Positions 53,577 to 61,888 of a stretch of 64,000 nucleotides of DNA are shown here, in pieces. The notes under the pieces were generated by a model that was not told the origin of the DNA, made no database searches, and was given only the letters and a program-made list of their open reading frames with translations. Source of the DNA: an uncultured Pseudohongiella sp. (lineage in GTDB: Bacteria; Pseudomonadota; Gammaproteobacteria; Pseudomonadales; Pseudohongiellaceae); the NCBI GenBank assembly GCA_902531515.1, contig CACAEJ010000001.1, forward strand, positions 62,001 through 126,000, written 5' to 3'. The position numbers and the translations under genes were made by a program. Position 1 is the first letter of the stretch. Each line of letters opens with the position of its first letter.

Positions 53577-54412
53577 AATTCTATTGTCCCTTCATAAACA
53601 GTTTGAGTTGGCCCTTTCATCGTGACCGAATTATTCGGATCCCAACTCACTTCTAAGTACCCGCCAGGCAGCTGCACTTTAACCTTTGAGTCGAGTTTCT
53701 CTAGTAGTCTTCCCGCCACAACGGCTGCACATGCTCCACTTCCGCAGGCTAGAGTTTCGCCGGCACCTCGTTCGAAAACCCGGAGTCGGATTTCACTCCT
53801 TGAAAGAATTTCCATGAAGCCAACGTTTACACCCTCGGTAAAATCAGGGTGATTGCCAAGCGCCTCTCCAATATCTTTTACGGCAGTCTGCCCCAGGTCT
53901 TCAACACAAATTACTGCATGAGGGTTTCCCATCGATAATGCTGAGAAAGAAACTATCGACTGTTTGCTAGAAATTTTGATAGACCTTTCGTAGATACTCA
54001 GTCTTGAATCACATAAAAAGGGTATCTTCGATGGTTTAAATTCTGGGGCTCCCATATCTACGGAGACCTCTCCGTCATCGTGAATGGTTAATGACAGCGT
54101 GCGGTTAACAGTTGAAACCCTGAGAGGGTTTCTATCTGATAATCCTTTATCGCGAATATATGTAGCAAAACAACGTGCGCCATTACCACAATGCTCAACT
54201 TCGCTTCCGTCGGTATTAAATATCCGGTAGTGGAAATCCACAGTATTCTCAGAAGCCGTTTCGACCAACAAAAGTTGGTCGAATCCAACTCCAAAGTTTC
54301 TATCTGAGAGCCCTTTAATATTTTCAGGTGTAAGTCCCAAATCTTTTCCAGTCGAATCTATGACCATAAAGTCATTTCCAAGGCCGTGCATTTTTGTGAA
54401 TGGAATTTTCAT
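53573..54412 (-). CDS. dapF: Diaminopimelate epimerase
   Basis: DapF converts LL- to meso-diaminopimelate for lysine and peptidoglycan. The two catalytic cysteines are in VEHCGNGARCFA and GETLACGSGACAA. FTKMHGLGNDFMVID opens the protein. Length 279. It starts 14 bases after lysA ends and overlaps DUF484 by four bases. Confidence 0.96.
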   Translation of the reverse strand: MKIPFTKMHGLGNDFMVIDSTGKDLGLTPENIKGLSDRNFGVGFDQLLLVETASENTVDFHYRIFNTDGSEVEHCGNGARCFATYIRDKGLSDRNPLRVSTVNRTLSLTIHDDGEVSVDMGAPEFKPSKIPFLCDSRLSIYERSIKISSKQSIVSFSALSMGNPHAVICVEDLGQTAVKDIGEALGNHPDFTEGVNVGFMEILSRSEIRLRVFERGAGETLACGSGACAAVVAGRLLEKLDSKVKVQLPGGYLEVSWDPNNSVTMKGPTQTVYEGTIEL

Positions 54413-54426
54413 TAATTTAAATTGAG

Positions 54427-55677
54427 TTACGCTGGTAATAGATGCTCGTTTCGAAAAAGATCAGGAACGACCTCTCTTTCCCGAATAAGATGGATATTAG
54501 ACTTGCTTATCATGAGTTCAGGCGCCCGCAAGCGAGAGTTATAATTTGAACTCATCACAAATCCATATGCACCTGCAGATTTTACAGCAAGTAAATCTCC
54601 GGGTTTAATATTTAGGGACCTATTTTTTCCAAGGAAGTCTGCAGATTCACAGATTGGCCCGACAACGTCGTAGTTTAAATTTTCAATACTCGCAGTCTTC
54701 TTAACGGGCACTATATTTTGCCACGCGCCATATAATGCCGGCCGAATTAAATCATTCATTGCACCATCGACAATTGCGAAATTTTTGCCTTCATGCCCTT
54801 TCAGATATTCAACTCGAGTCACAAGAACACCGGCATTGGCAGCTATTGAACGACCAGGTTCGATTACTATCTTAAGATCGATACCAGAGAATTTGCGCTT
54901 TATGGTTGAAATGAGCTCGCCAGGCGTGGGTGGCTTTTCATCGCCATATGTCACCCCCAATCCGCCCCCGATGTTAACATGATCAACCGTAATTCCTTTT
55001 GATACAAGTTGATCATTCATAGTTAGTATTCTATCTAACGCATTTAGTATGGGCTTAATATTAGTAAGTTGAGACCCAATGTGAAAATCGATACCCGTAA
55101 TTCTAATCCCTCTCATCTTAGAAGCTTTTACGTATAGTTGCATTGCTGGCTCCATAGATATTCCAAATTTATTCTCTTTAAGACCAGTGGAAATATACGG
55201 ATGAGTTTCAGCATTGACGTCTGGGTTAACTCGGATGGAAACAGGCGCTATTTTTGATTCGCCTACAGCAATATCGCTTATGCGTTGAAGTTCTGCTTCT
55301 GACTCAACATTGAAGCAGTGAATATCGGCATCTAGACCCATACAAATTTCATCAGTGGTTTTGCCAAGTCCTGAAAAAGTCACTTTCTTTGGATCACCAC
55401 CGGCGGCAACAACTCTAGCTAGTTCGCCGCCGGAAACAATATCAAATCCAGCGCCTAGCTTGGCCAGAACATTCAGAACAGCTATATTGGAGTTTGCTTT
55501 TACCGCATAGCAGATTAAATGAGAATGATCGTCAAAAGCTTCCCTATATGCTCCATAACCCTCTTCTAGAGCGGCTCTAGAGTATATAAAGCATGGAGTA
55601 CCATATTGTTCCGCGACCGTTGCGATAGGTACTCCTTCTGCTACTAAATTATTCTCTTTATAAAAGAAGTGTTCCAT
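54427..55677 (-). CDS. lysA: Diaminopimelate decarboxylase
   Basis: The PLP enzyme for the last lysine step. The PLP lysine is in LICYAVKANSN, HIGSQ and GGGLGVTYGDE are barrel motifs, VIEPGRSIAANAG the C-terminal site and VVGPICESADFLGKNR the catalytic Cys loop. The N terminus MEHFFYKENNLVAEGVPIA is standard. Length 416. It lies 44 bases downstream of lptM. Confidence 0.96.
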   Translation of the reverse strand: MEHFFYKENNLVAEGVPIATVAEQYGTPCFIYSRAALEEGYGAYREAFDDHSHLICYAVKANSNIAVLNVLAKLGAGFDIVSGGELARVVAAGGDPKKVTFSGLGKTTDEICMGLDADIHCFNVESEAELQRISDIAVGESKIAPVSIRVNPDVNAETHPYISTGLKENKFGISMEPAMQLYVKASKMRGIRITGIDFHIGSQLTNIKPILNALDRILTMNDQLVSKGITVDHVNIGGGLGVTYGDEKPPTPGELISTIKRKFSGIDLKIVIEPGRSIAANAGVLVTRVEYLKGHEGKNFAIVDGAMNDLIRPALYGAWQNIVPVKKTASIENLNYDVVGPICESADFLGKNRSLNIKPGDLLAVKSAGAYGFVMSSNYNSRLRAPELMISKSNIHLIREREVVPDLFRNEHLLPA

Positions 55678-55721
55678 GGTTCTTCGGTGCAGTCCAATTA
55701 TTCAAAGTGTTAAGAAGAAGC

Positions 55722-55844
55722 TCAAAAACTGACAGATGTTACAAAACTAGTTTGTTCTGGTCTGGTCAACCCGCCTTTCTGTCCACAATAGACGTTGGCC
55801 GAGGCTAGAAAGATAATTATGGTTATTCGCAGTAAATTTTTCAT
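55722..55844 (-). CDS. lptM: Small lipoprotein LptM (LppL/YifL family)
   Basis: This gene is too short for the ORF track. The minus strand reads MKNLLRITIIIFLASANVYC, then GQKGGLTRPEQ and TSFVTSVSF before a TGA: 40 residues. A signal peptide ends in a lipobox-like VYC, and CGQKGxL is the signature of the small outer-membrane lipoprotein upstream of lysA. In E. coli LptM helps assemble the LPS transporter LptDE. The position ahead of lysA-dapF-DUF484 is canonical. Confidence 0.88.
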   Translation of the reverse strand: MKNLLRITIIIFLASANVYCGQKGGLTRPEQTSFVTSVSF

Positions 55845-55879
55845 AAGACTACGCGGAGCCTGAAGTTACTTTCGTGTAG

Positions 55880-55909
55880 ATTATACCGCTGCAAATCTAA
55901 TAAACCCAA
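55880..55909 (-). promoter_or_regulatory. Promoter of lptM-lysA-dapF-DUF484
   Basis: On the minus strand TTGGGT (55909-55904), 18 bases and a perfect TATAAT (55885-55880) precede lptM. The start point would be near 55873, leaving about 28 bases of leader. Confidence 0.5.
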
Positions 55910-55982
55910 CCTAAAAGATAAGGCATATTCTGCTAAAGCTCCCTGCTCTATCGGCCTTATCAGTCAAAGAATAGGACATAGC

Positions 55983-56011
55983 TTGAAAATTGATGAAACT
56001 CCGCATATATT
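55983..56011 (+). promoter_or_regulatory. Promoter of the Gld-type ABC operon
   Basis: TTGAAA (55983-55988), exactly 17 bases and TATATT (56006-56011) precede the ABC ATPase gene at 56107, with a leader of about 90 bases. The remaining intergenic sequence up to the divergent lptM promoter shows no other motif. Confidence 0.5.
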
Positions 56012-56106
56012 TCACACCTCAAAATTAACGCTGAAAATCTTTGATTTAAGAGTTGGACAGGTATTGCCAGCCAAAACAATCTTGATCTCGAAGGGGTTCA
56101 AAACGA

Positions 56107-57033
56107 ATGATAGAGATAAAAAACCTAACAAAGAAATTCGATCAGTTTGTTGCTGTTGATGACTTAAGTTTTAGTGTAAGAGAAGGCGAGGTACTTGGAT
56201 TCTTGGGCCCAAATGGCGCGGGAAAATCGACTACCATGAAGTTAATCACGGGGTTTTTATCACCTTCGGTGGGCACTATTTTGGTTGATGGTAATGATAT
56301 AAGCACTAACCCGATAGAGGCAAAAGCACTTATAGGCTATTTACCGGAGGGCGCTCCGTGTTATGGAGATATGACCCCTCTCGAGTTTCTCAAATTTATT
56401 GCAGAAATTCGCGGCTTTCAGGGTCAAGAATGCGTGGATCGTGTTCAACATGTGATCAGAGAAGTTGAACTACAGTCGGTATGTATGCAATCGATAGAAA
56501 CTCTTTCGAAAGGTTTCAAGAGAAGGGTCGGATTAGCGCAAGCGATTATTCATGATCCGAAGGTTTTGATTTTAGATGAGCCTACTGATGGCCTAGACCC
56601 CAATCAAAAGCATCATGTTCGAGAATTAATTACAAATCTTGCCAAAGATAAAATTGTTGTTATCTCAACGCATATTTTGGAGGAAGTGACGGCGGTGTGC
56701 AGTAGGGCTATCATAATAAACGATGGGAAGATTGTGGCCGACGGCACACCAGCGGAGCTGGAATCTCAATCAAAATTTCATCATGCTGTAAGTGTCGAGC
56801 TTTCTACTAAACATGATTTAGCAGAGGATTTAGCTGGTTTCCCAAACATTGGTTTGCAAGAAGAAGAGGATAATGTCTATACAATCCTTTCAAAAAATGG
56901 AGAGCCTATATTTTCAGAAGTCTCGAAAATAGCACAGGAGAAAAATTGGCCTATTTCTGAATTTCATGTGAAGCGAGGACAGCTTGAAGATGTTTTTCGA
57001 TCAGTCACACAAAGTTCCCGGGAGATCAGCTAA
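56107..57033 (+). CDS. ABC transporter ATP-binding protein (GldA-like)
   Basis: Walker A GPNGAGKSTT, signature region LSKGFKRRVGLAQA and Walker B VLILDEPTDGLDP are intact; the signature is LSKG rather than LSGG, as in many ABC-2 ATPases. EGAPCYGDMTPLEFL is the Q-loop region. It pairs with an ABC-2 permease and a GldG-like protein in a three-gene operon. GldAFG complexes are known for gliding in Bacteroidota; in proteobacteria the same triad is common and its cargo is unknown. The stop overlaps the next start. Confidence 0.9.
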   Translation: MIEIKNLTKKFDQFVAVDDLSFSVREGEVLGFLGPNGAGKSTTMKLITGFLSPSVGTILVDGNDISTNPIEAKALIGYLPEGAPCYGDMTPLEFLKFIAEIRGFQGQECVDRVQHVIREVELQSVCMQSIETLSKGFKRRVGLAQAIIHDPKVLILDEPTDGLDPNQKHHVRELITNLAKDKIVVISTHILEEVTAVCSRAIIINDGKIVADGTPAELESQSKFHHAVSVELSTKHDLAEDLAGFPNIGLQEEEDNVYTILSKNGEPIFSEVSKIAQEKNWPISEFHVKRGQLEDVFRSVTQSSREIS

Positions 57034-57767
57034 TGAAAAACTTAGGAATAATCTTTAAAAGAGAACTATCTAGTTATTTTGCTACCCCCTTGGCATATAT
57101 TTTTATCGTGATCTTTTTGATCGTAAATGGGATATTTACTTTTGATCTTGGAGGTTTCTACCTCCGTGGTCAGGCAGATCTTCTACCCTTTTTTAGTTTT
57201 CACCCATGGCTTTATCTGTTCATGGTTCCGGCTATTGCTATGACGCTTTGGGCCGACGAGAGGAAAACTGGTACTATTGAATTGTTACTGACGTTGCCTA
57301 TTAAACTTAGTGAGGCAGTTTTTGGGAAATTCTTTGCAGCATGGGTTTTAACCGGCATTGCCTTGTCACTTACTTTCCCAATCTGGGTCACGGTAAATTA
57401 CTTAGGAGACCCTGATAACGGGGTTATAGCTGCTGCATATATTGGTAGCTGGTTTATGGCTGGGGGATTCCTCTCAATAGGCTCGTGTATGTCTGCATGT
57501 ACTAAAAATTCAGTGATCGCGTTTATTCTGACAGTATCTATATGTTTTCTTTTTGTCATAATGGGCTCTCCAATTCTCCTTAACTCATTTCCTGAGTGGA
57601 TCCCTCAATTTCTCATGGATGCGATTTCGGCGCTCGGATTTTTAAGTCATTTCGATTCAATATCAAAAGGAGTTTTGGATATTCGAGATATTTTGTATTT
57701 TACGATATTTATCGCTTCCTGGCTTTTAGCTAGCGCGATAGTAATCGAAATGAAAAAAGCTAATTAG
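57033..57767 (+). CDS. ABC-2 type permease (GldF-like)
   Basis: A 244-residue membrane protein with about six hydrophobic segments. The opening IFKRELSSYFATPLAYIFIVIFLIVNG is typical of GldF/NosY-like permeases, and DERKTGTIELLLTLPI is the conserved cytoplasmic loop. The ATG overlaps the ATPase stop by one base and the GldG-like gene follows after 12 bases. Confidence 0.9.
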   Translation: MKNLGIIFKRELSSYFATPLAYIFIVIFLIVNGIFTFDLGGFYLRGQADLLPFFSFHPWLYLFMVPAIAMTLWADERKTGTIELLLTLPIKLSEAVFGKFFAAWVLTGIALSLTFPIWVTVNYLGDPDNGVIAAAYIGSWFMAGGFLSIGSCMSACTKNSVIAFILTVSICFLFVIMGSPILLNSFPEWIPQFLMDAISALGFLSHFDSISKGVLDIRDILYFTIFIASWLLASAIVIEMKKAN

Positions 57768-57779
57768 GAGCGTATGTAA

Positions 57780-59756
57780 ATGAAAAAGAAATTACTATTT
57801 TCTTCTTTTGGGTTAGCGACCATCGGCCTAATACTGCTTCTTGGTGTTTTGATCATAAGTACACTTCCAAGCTTACGAGTTGATCTTACGGAGGACAGGC
57901 TATATTCACTTTCAGATGGGACACGAAATATTCTTTCTAATCTAGATCAGCCAATAGAGCTTATGTTTTTCTACTCTGACTCTGCTACTGAGGATGTGCC
58001 CCAGCTTCGTGCCTATGGAAACCGAGTGCAAGAGCTATTAAGGGAGATAGTTATAGCGAGCGAAGGAAACCTTAGACTTAGCGTCATTGATCCAGGTCCT
58101 TTTTCGGAAGAGGAGGATCTAGCTACTCAATACGGTGTGAGAGCTGTTCCGGTAACTCAAGGAGGAGAAGGTGTTTATTTTGGTCTAGTAGCCGCTCAAG
58201 ATGGCGACGGAGTCCCAGAAGCTCTTAGAGTAACAGAAACTATGCCGCTAATTCGCCCCGACCAGGAAGAATTCCTAGAGTATGAATTTATGAAAGTTAT
58301 TACTCAGGTTAGTAACCCGGAAAGGACAATTATAGGTTTAGTAACGCAGTTGGATATCGATGGTGGATTTGATCCGATGACAGGTCAAGGAACGCAACAA
58401 TGGATGATTATGGATTTAGTTCGGCAGCTCTATGAAGTGCGCAGGGTCGATACAACTAGCGACTTTATTGAGGAAGACATTGATATCTTGATGATTGTTC
58501 ATCCCCAGGGGCTATCGGATCGATTTTTGTATGCAGTTGATCAGCATATCTTGCGTGGGGGCGATGCATTGGTATTTTTAGATCCAAATGCAGATTCTAT
58601 GGTCGGTCGGTCTCCACAAGGGAATTTAATACCAGCAGGTATGAGTTCAGAGTTACCGGGATTACTAGAAGCATGGGGGGTCGAATTTGATAACAGCAAA
58701 GTTCTTACCGATAACGTACTTGCGCTTCGCGTCATGATGGGGCAGGGACAGAGGCCTGTCCCGCACTTGGGAATGCTTGGGGTTCAGAGCGAGTTCCTTA
58801 CACAAGACGACATCATAACGAGTCGTTTGGAGACTATTAACTTATCTTCGGCAGGCGCTATTAACCAATCTACCGAAGGGAACATAAGTTTTGAGCCTCT
58901 TATAGTTTCTTCTTCGGACGCGATGCTAATGGATAGATCTTTTGTAGAGAGCGTGACTGATCCAACTGTACTTTTTGATGAATTTCAATCAGAGGATAGG
59001 AGCTTCGTAATTGCCGCTCGGATAAGCGGAGTTATCGAGACTGCGTTCCCTAATGGGCAGCCTGCTATAGAAGAGACTGAGGAAGAAAACGATACCGGGG
59101 AGGAGGAAAGAGAGGCTTCAGAGATTTCCATAACTGATACAAACAATGCCAGCGAAGTCGTGGAGGAAATCGAGCTGGAGCACCTAGACACTTCTTTAGA
59201 GCCAGTTAACATAGTTATCTTTGCTGACTCAGATATATTGAGTGATAGGTTATGGGTGCAAGTTACTCAATTTTTTGGGCAGCGCATTCCTCAACCTTTC
59301 GCAAACAATGGTGATTTGATAATCAATGCGATGGATAATTTGAGTGGAGGCGCAGATCTTTCAAGTATCAGAAGCCGAGGACGTTACTCGAGACCTTTCA
59401 CAAGAGTACTCTCCTTGCAGCGTGAGGCAGATGATCGCTTGCGTGAAGAGGAAGGCGAGCTATCGGCAAGAGTGGCCGAGACTGAAGCGTCGCTGGCCGA
59501 TTTAAACACGGATGAAGAGGGCAACCCAATAGGTGAAATTACCTCAGAAATACAAGCCGAAATAGATCGCTTTAACGCAGAATTAATAGAAACTCGCAGA
59601 CGCCTGCGAGAGGTCCGGTTTCAATTAACTGAAGATATTGAACAGTTAGGCAGTAATTTAAAAGCCGCTAACACCGCTTTAGTGCCGATTTTATTAACTT
59701 TGTTTTTCTTTGGGAGTTACTACCGTAGATCACGGAGAAGCAGAGGATTGGGTTGA
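57780..59756 (+). CDS. GldG-like ABC-transporter auxiliary protein
   Basis: One N-terminal membrane segment (LATIGLILLLGVLIISTLP) leads into the extracytoplasmic domain with VDLTEDRLYSLSDGTRNIL and LDQPIELMFFYSDSA, the GldG/ABC-auxiliary signature. A strongly acidic insert (EETEEENDTGEEEREASE) interrupts the domain around residue 440. The C terminus has a long coiled coil (about 540-635) and a final membrane segment ALVPILLTLFFFGSYY with a basic tail. Third gene of the operon. Cargo unknown. Confidence 0.88.
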   Translation: MKKKLLFSSFGLATIGLILLLGVLIISTLPSLRVDLTEDRLYSLSDGTRNILSNLDQPIELMFFYSDSATEDVPQLRAYGNRVQELLREIVIASEGNLRLSVIDPGPFSEEEDLATQYGVRAVPVTQGGEGVYFGLVAAQDGDGVPEALRVTETMPLIRPDQEEFLEYEFMKVITQVSNPERTIIGLVTQLDIDGGFDPMTGQGTQQWMIMDLVRQLYEVRRVDTTSDFIEEDIDILMIVHPQGLSDRFLYAVDQHILRGGDALVFLDPNADSMVGRSPQGNLIPAGMSSELPGLLEAWGVEFDNSKVLTDNVLALRVMMGQGQRPVPHLGMLGVQSEFLTQDDIITSRLETINLSSAGAINQSTEGNISFEPLIVSSSDAMLMDRSFVESVTDPTVLFDEFQSEDRSFVIAARISGVIETAFPNGQPAIEETEEENDTGEEEREASEISITDTNNASEVVEEIELEHLDTSLEPVNIVIFADSDILSDRLWVQVTQFFGQRIPQPFANNGDLIINAMDNLSGGADLSSIRSRGRYSRPFTRVLSLQREADDRLREEEGELSARVAETEASLADLNTDEEGNPIGEITSEIQAEIDRFNAELIETRRRLREVRFQLTEDIEQLGSNLKAANTALVPILLTLFFFGSYYRRSRRSRGLG

Positions 59757-59766
59757 TATTTATTAA

Positions 59767-61080
59767 CTAACGGACATGAGCGCGAGGCAAGCTGATAGAT
59801 ATTCGCGTGCCCTGCTCTATTTGGCTAGTAATTATCATCTCGCCACCGTGCGCTTGTGCAATCAGACGGCATAAATACAGCCCTAATCCAAATCCACCCG
59901 TGTTACGCTGCCTAGCGCTGTCCGCTCGGTAAAAAGGTTCAGTGATTTGGGAAATATGCTCCTCCGAAATTCCTTCACCATTGTCATTTACTTGTATGAT
60001 CCCTTGATTTTCAGAAAAACTGACTCGTACTTTTATAAGGTTACCTTTGCCATGCCTAATTGCATTATTTAATAGATTCGTGATTAGAAGCCTTATTCTC
60101 AATTTGTCTATCTCAAATTCTAAATCATGAATTGGAGTATTGACTTCGAGCTCTCCAGCGTAGGATTGGAATTGCTCGGTAATTGAGCGAACAAAGTTCG
60201 CTAACATTACAGGCTCTGAAACAAGAACCGAGTGGTCGTTATTCAACCTCTCTGCTTCCAAAAGATCTGAAATTAGAAGGTCAATTTCATCGATGTCCTC
60301 TTTAAGTTGATCTTTTTCGTCGCTTTCAGGCATAAACTCCATTCGCAATTTAGCCTTGGTAATTGGAGTCCGAAGTTCATGACTTATCGCCATAAGTAAT
60401 TGCCGCTTTGCTTCGAGCATCGATTGGAGTGAATCGGCCATATGATTTATACTTTCAGTTAATTCACCCAGCTCGTCTTGTAAATTACTTTTAACCCGAT
60501 AACTTAAGTCCCCTTGTCTAATTCTTTCTGCTCCTTGTTTTAGTAGGCGCACAGGATTCAACATCTTGTTTACCATGAAATAGTTTAGGAAAAGTATTAA
60601 GGCCGCCAGTGCGAGCGCAGTATATAATACAAAGTAATCGAAACTCTGTTCATCTTGCGCACTTCGATACATATAAAAGTCGTAGCCGCCTCGTCCAACT
60701 CGGATAATGTCTTCACCGTTTATTGTTCTCATCTCCGAGTCAACGGTCAGAGATTCTTGATATTGAGATGCATCCACATTCAATCGGTTTTCAGGATCTG
60801 AGCTCCACTCCATAATGGGGTTTCGTATATTTATTGTCCAGTTAAGTTCACTTGCAAGCCTCATCGCGTTGGAAAGGTTTGGTGGTGTGCCAATATCTTC
60901 AATTATTGATTCAACATGACGAGTGAAATAATCTGGGATAGTCTCTATTGTCTCATTATCGCTATTGATAGCCTGAAGTGAGATTAAGATAATCACCAAA
61001 AATAGGATTACTGTTATTCCGAAAATTGCTAGCAGTCTAAAAAAAAGAGACTTACGAATGTATTGAACTAAAGTGGTCAC
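59767..61080 (-). CDS. Sensor histidine kinase (HAMP type)
   Basis: Two membrane segments flank a periplasmic sensor of about 120 residues, followed by HAMP (MLNPVRLLKQGAERIRQGDL), the dimerisation/phosphorylation site SHELRTPITKAKLRM and catalytic boxes LITNLLNNAIRHG, VNDNGEGI and GGFGLGLYLC. I use the GTG at 61080, which forms a GTGA overlap with the regulator stop, rather than the track start at 61116. The signal is unknown; the periplasmic domain shows nothing recognisable. Confidence 0.92.
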   Translation of the reverse strand: MTTLVQYIRKSLFFRLLAIFGITVILFLVIILISLQAINSDNETIETIPDYFTRHVESIIEDIGTPPNLSNAMRLASELNWTINIRNPIMEWSSDPENRLNVDASQYQESLTVDSEMRTINGEDIIRVGRGGYDFYMYRSAQDEQSFDYFVLYTALALAALILFLNYFMVNKMLNPVRLLKQGAERIRQGDLSYRVKSNLQDELGELTESINHMADSLQSMLEAKRQLLMAISHELRTPITKAKLRMEFMPESDEKDQLKEDIDEIDLLISDLLEAERLNNDHSVLVSEPVMLANFVRSITEQFQSYAGELEVNTPIHDLEFEIDKLRIRLLITNLLNNAIRHGKGNLIKVRVSFSENQGIIQVNDNGEGISEEHISQITEPFYRADSARQRNTGGFGLGLYLCRLIAQAHGGEMIITSQIEQGTRISISLPRAHVR

Positions 61081-61775
61081 AGCACTTGACCGACGAAGGT
61101 ATAACCTCGGCCCCATACCGTTTTGATAAATCTAGGAGTTTTTGAAGTGTCGCTTAATTTATGACGAAGGCGACTCACAAGTGTGTCTACTGCCCGTGAA
61201 AAAAGCTCTGCGTCAATTCCTCGCAGTCGGTTCATGAGTTCATCTCGGGTAAACGTCTTATTGGGGAACTGCATAAATAGGATCAATAACTCATATTCCA
61301 TTGTAGTCAGATCTAGCACCCCCCCGTCTAATTTCACCTCTCTTCGTGATACGTCTACTTCCAAACCGTTTATAGGTTTAATTTCCCTCATGCGGTGATC
61401 ATCGCTACTCCGTCTCAGAATATTATGGATTCGGGCGACGAGCTCTCTTGGTTCGAATGGTTTTGGAAGATAGTCGTCAGCCCCTAATTCCAGTCCTACT
61501 ATTCTATCGGTCACTTCAGCATGTGCAGTCAACATAAGGATAGGGAGCTGGCCATAAATTGATGACTTTGCTCGAATTTCTCTGCAAATTTCGAACCCGT
61601 CTTTTTCCGGTAGCATTACATCAAGAATCAGCAAGTCCGGTTTTATCTTCTTGATTAGCTCAAAGCCCCTCGACGGCGTCATCGCGACGTGGACTTTCAT
61701 ATCATAACGTTCAAGATACTGGGTGAGTAATTGACCTAGCTTTTCATCGTCATCGATTATCAGAATTTGTTTCAT
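61077..61775 (-). CDS. OmpR-family response regulator
   Basis: Receiver domain: IIDDDEKLGQLL acidic pocket, LLILDVMLPEKDG with the phospho-Asp, MLTAHAE and YLPKPFEP. A winged-helix output domain follows (LTTMEYELLILFMQFPNKTFTRDELMN, then SRLRHKLSD). The gene precedes its histidine kinase with an overlap of four bases. It is divergent from the ABC-F gene across about 110 bases. Targets unknown. Confidence 0.94.
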   Translation of the reverse strand: MKQILIIDDDEKLGQLLTQYLERYDMKVHVAMTPSRGFELIKKIKPDLLILDVMLPEKDGFEICREIRAKSSIYGQLPILMLTAHAEVTDRIVGLELGADDYLPKPFEPRELVARIHNILRRSSDDHRMREIKPINGLEVDVSRREVKLDGGVLDLTTMEYELLILFMQFPNKTFTRDELMNRLRGIDAELFSRAVDTLVSRLRHKLSDTSKTPRFIKTVWGRGYTFVGQVL

Positions 61776-61888
61776 GGATTGATCTTATCTAGTTTCCTGA
61801 CGCTGATGTTAGTTAATAGTACGAATTCGTTCTGTCGAAATCAATCAGAGAGTGGTAATTACGCCCCTTGAGTCGTTATCATTGATTG

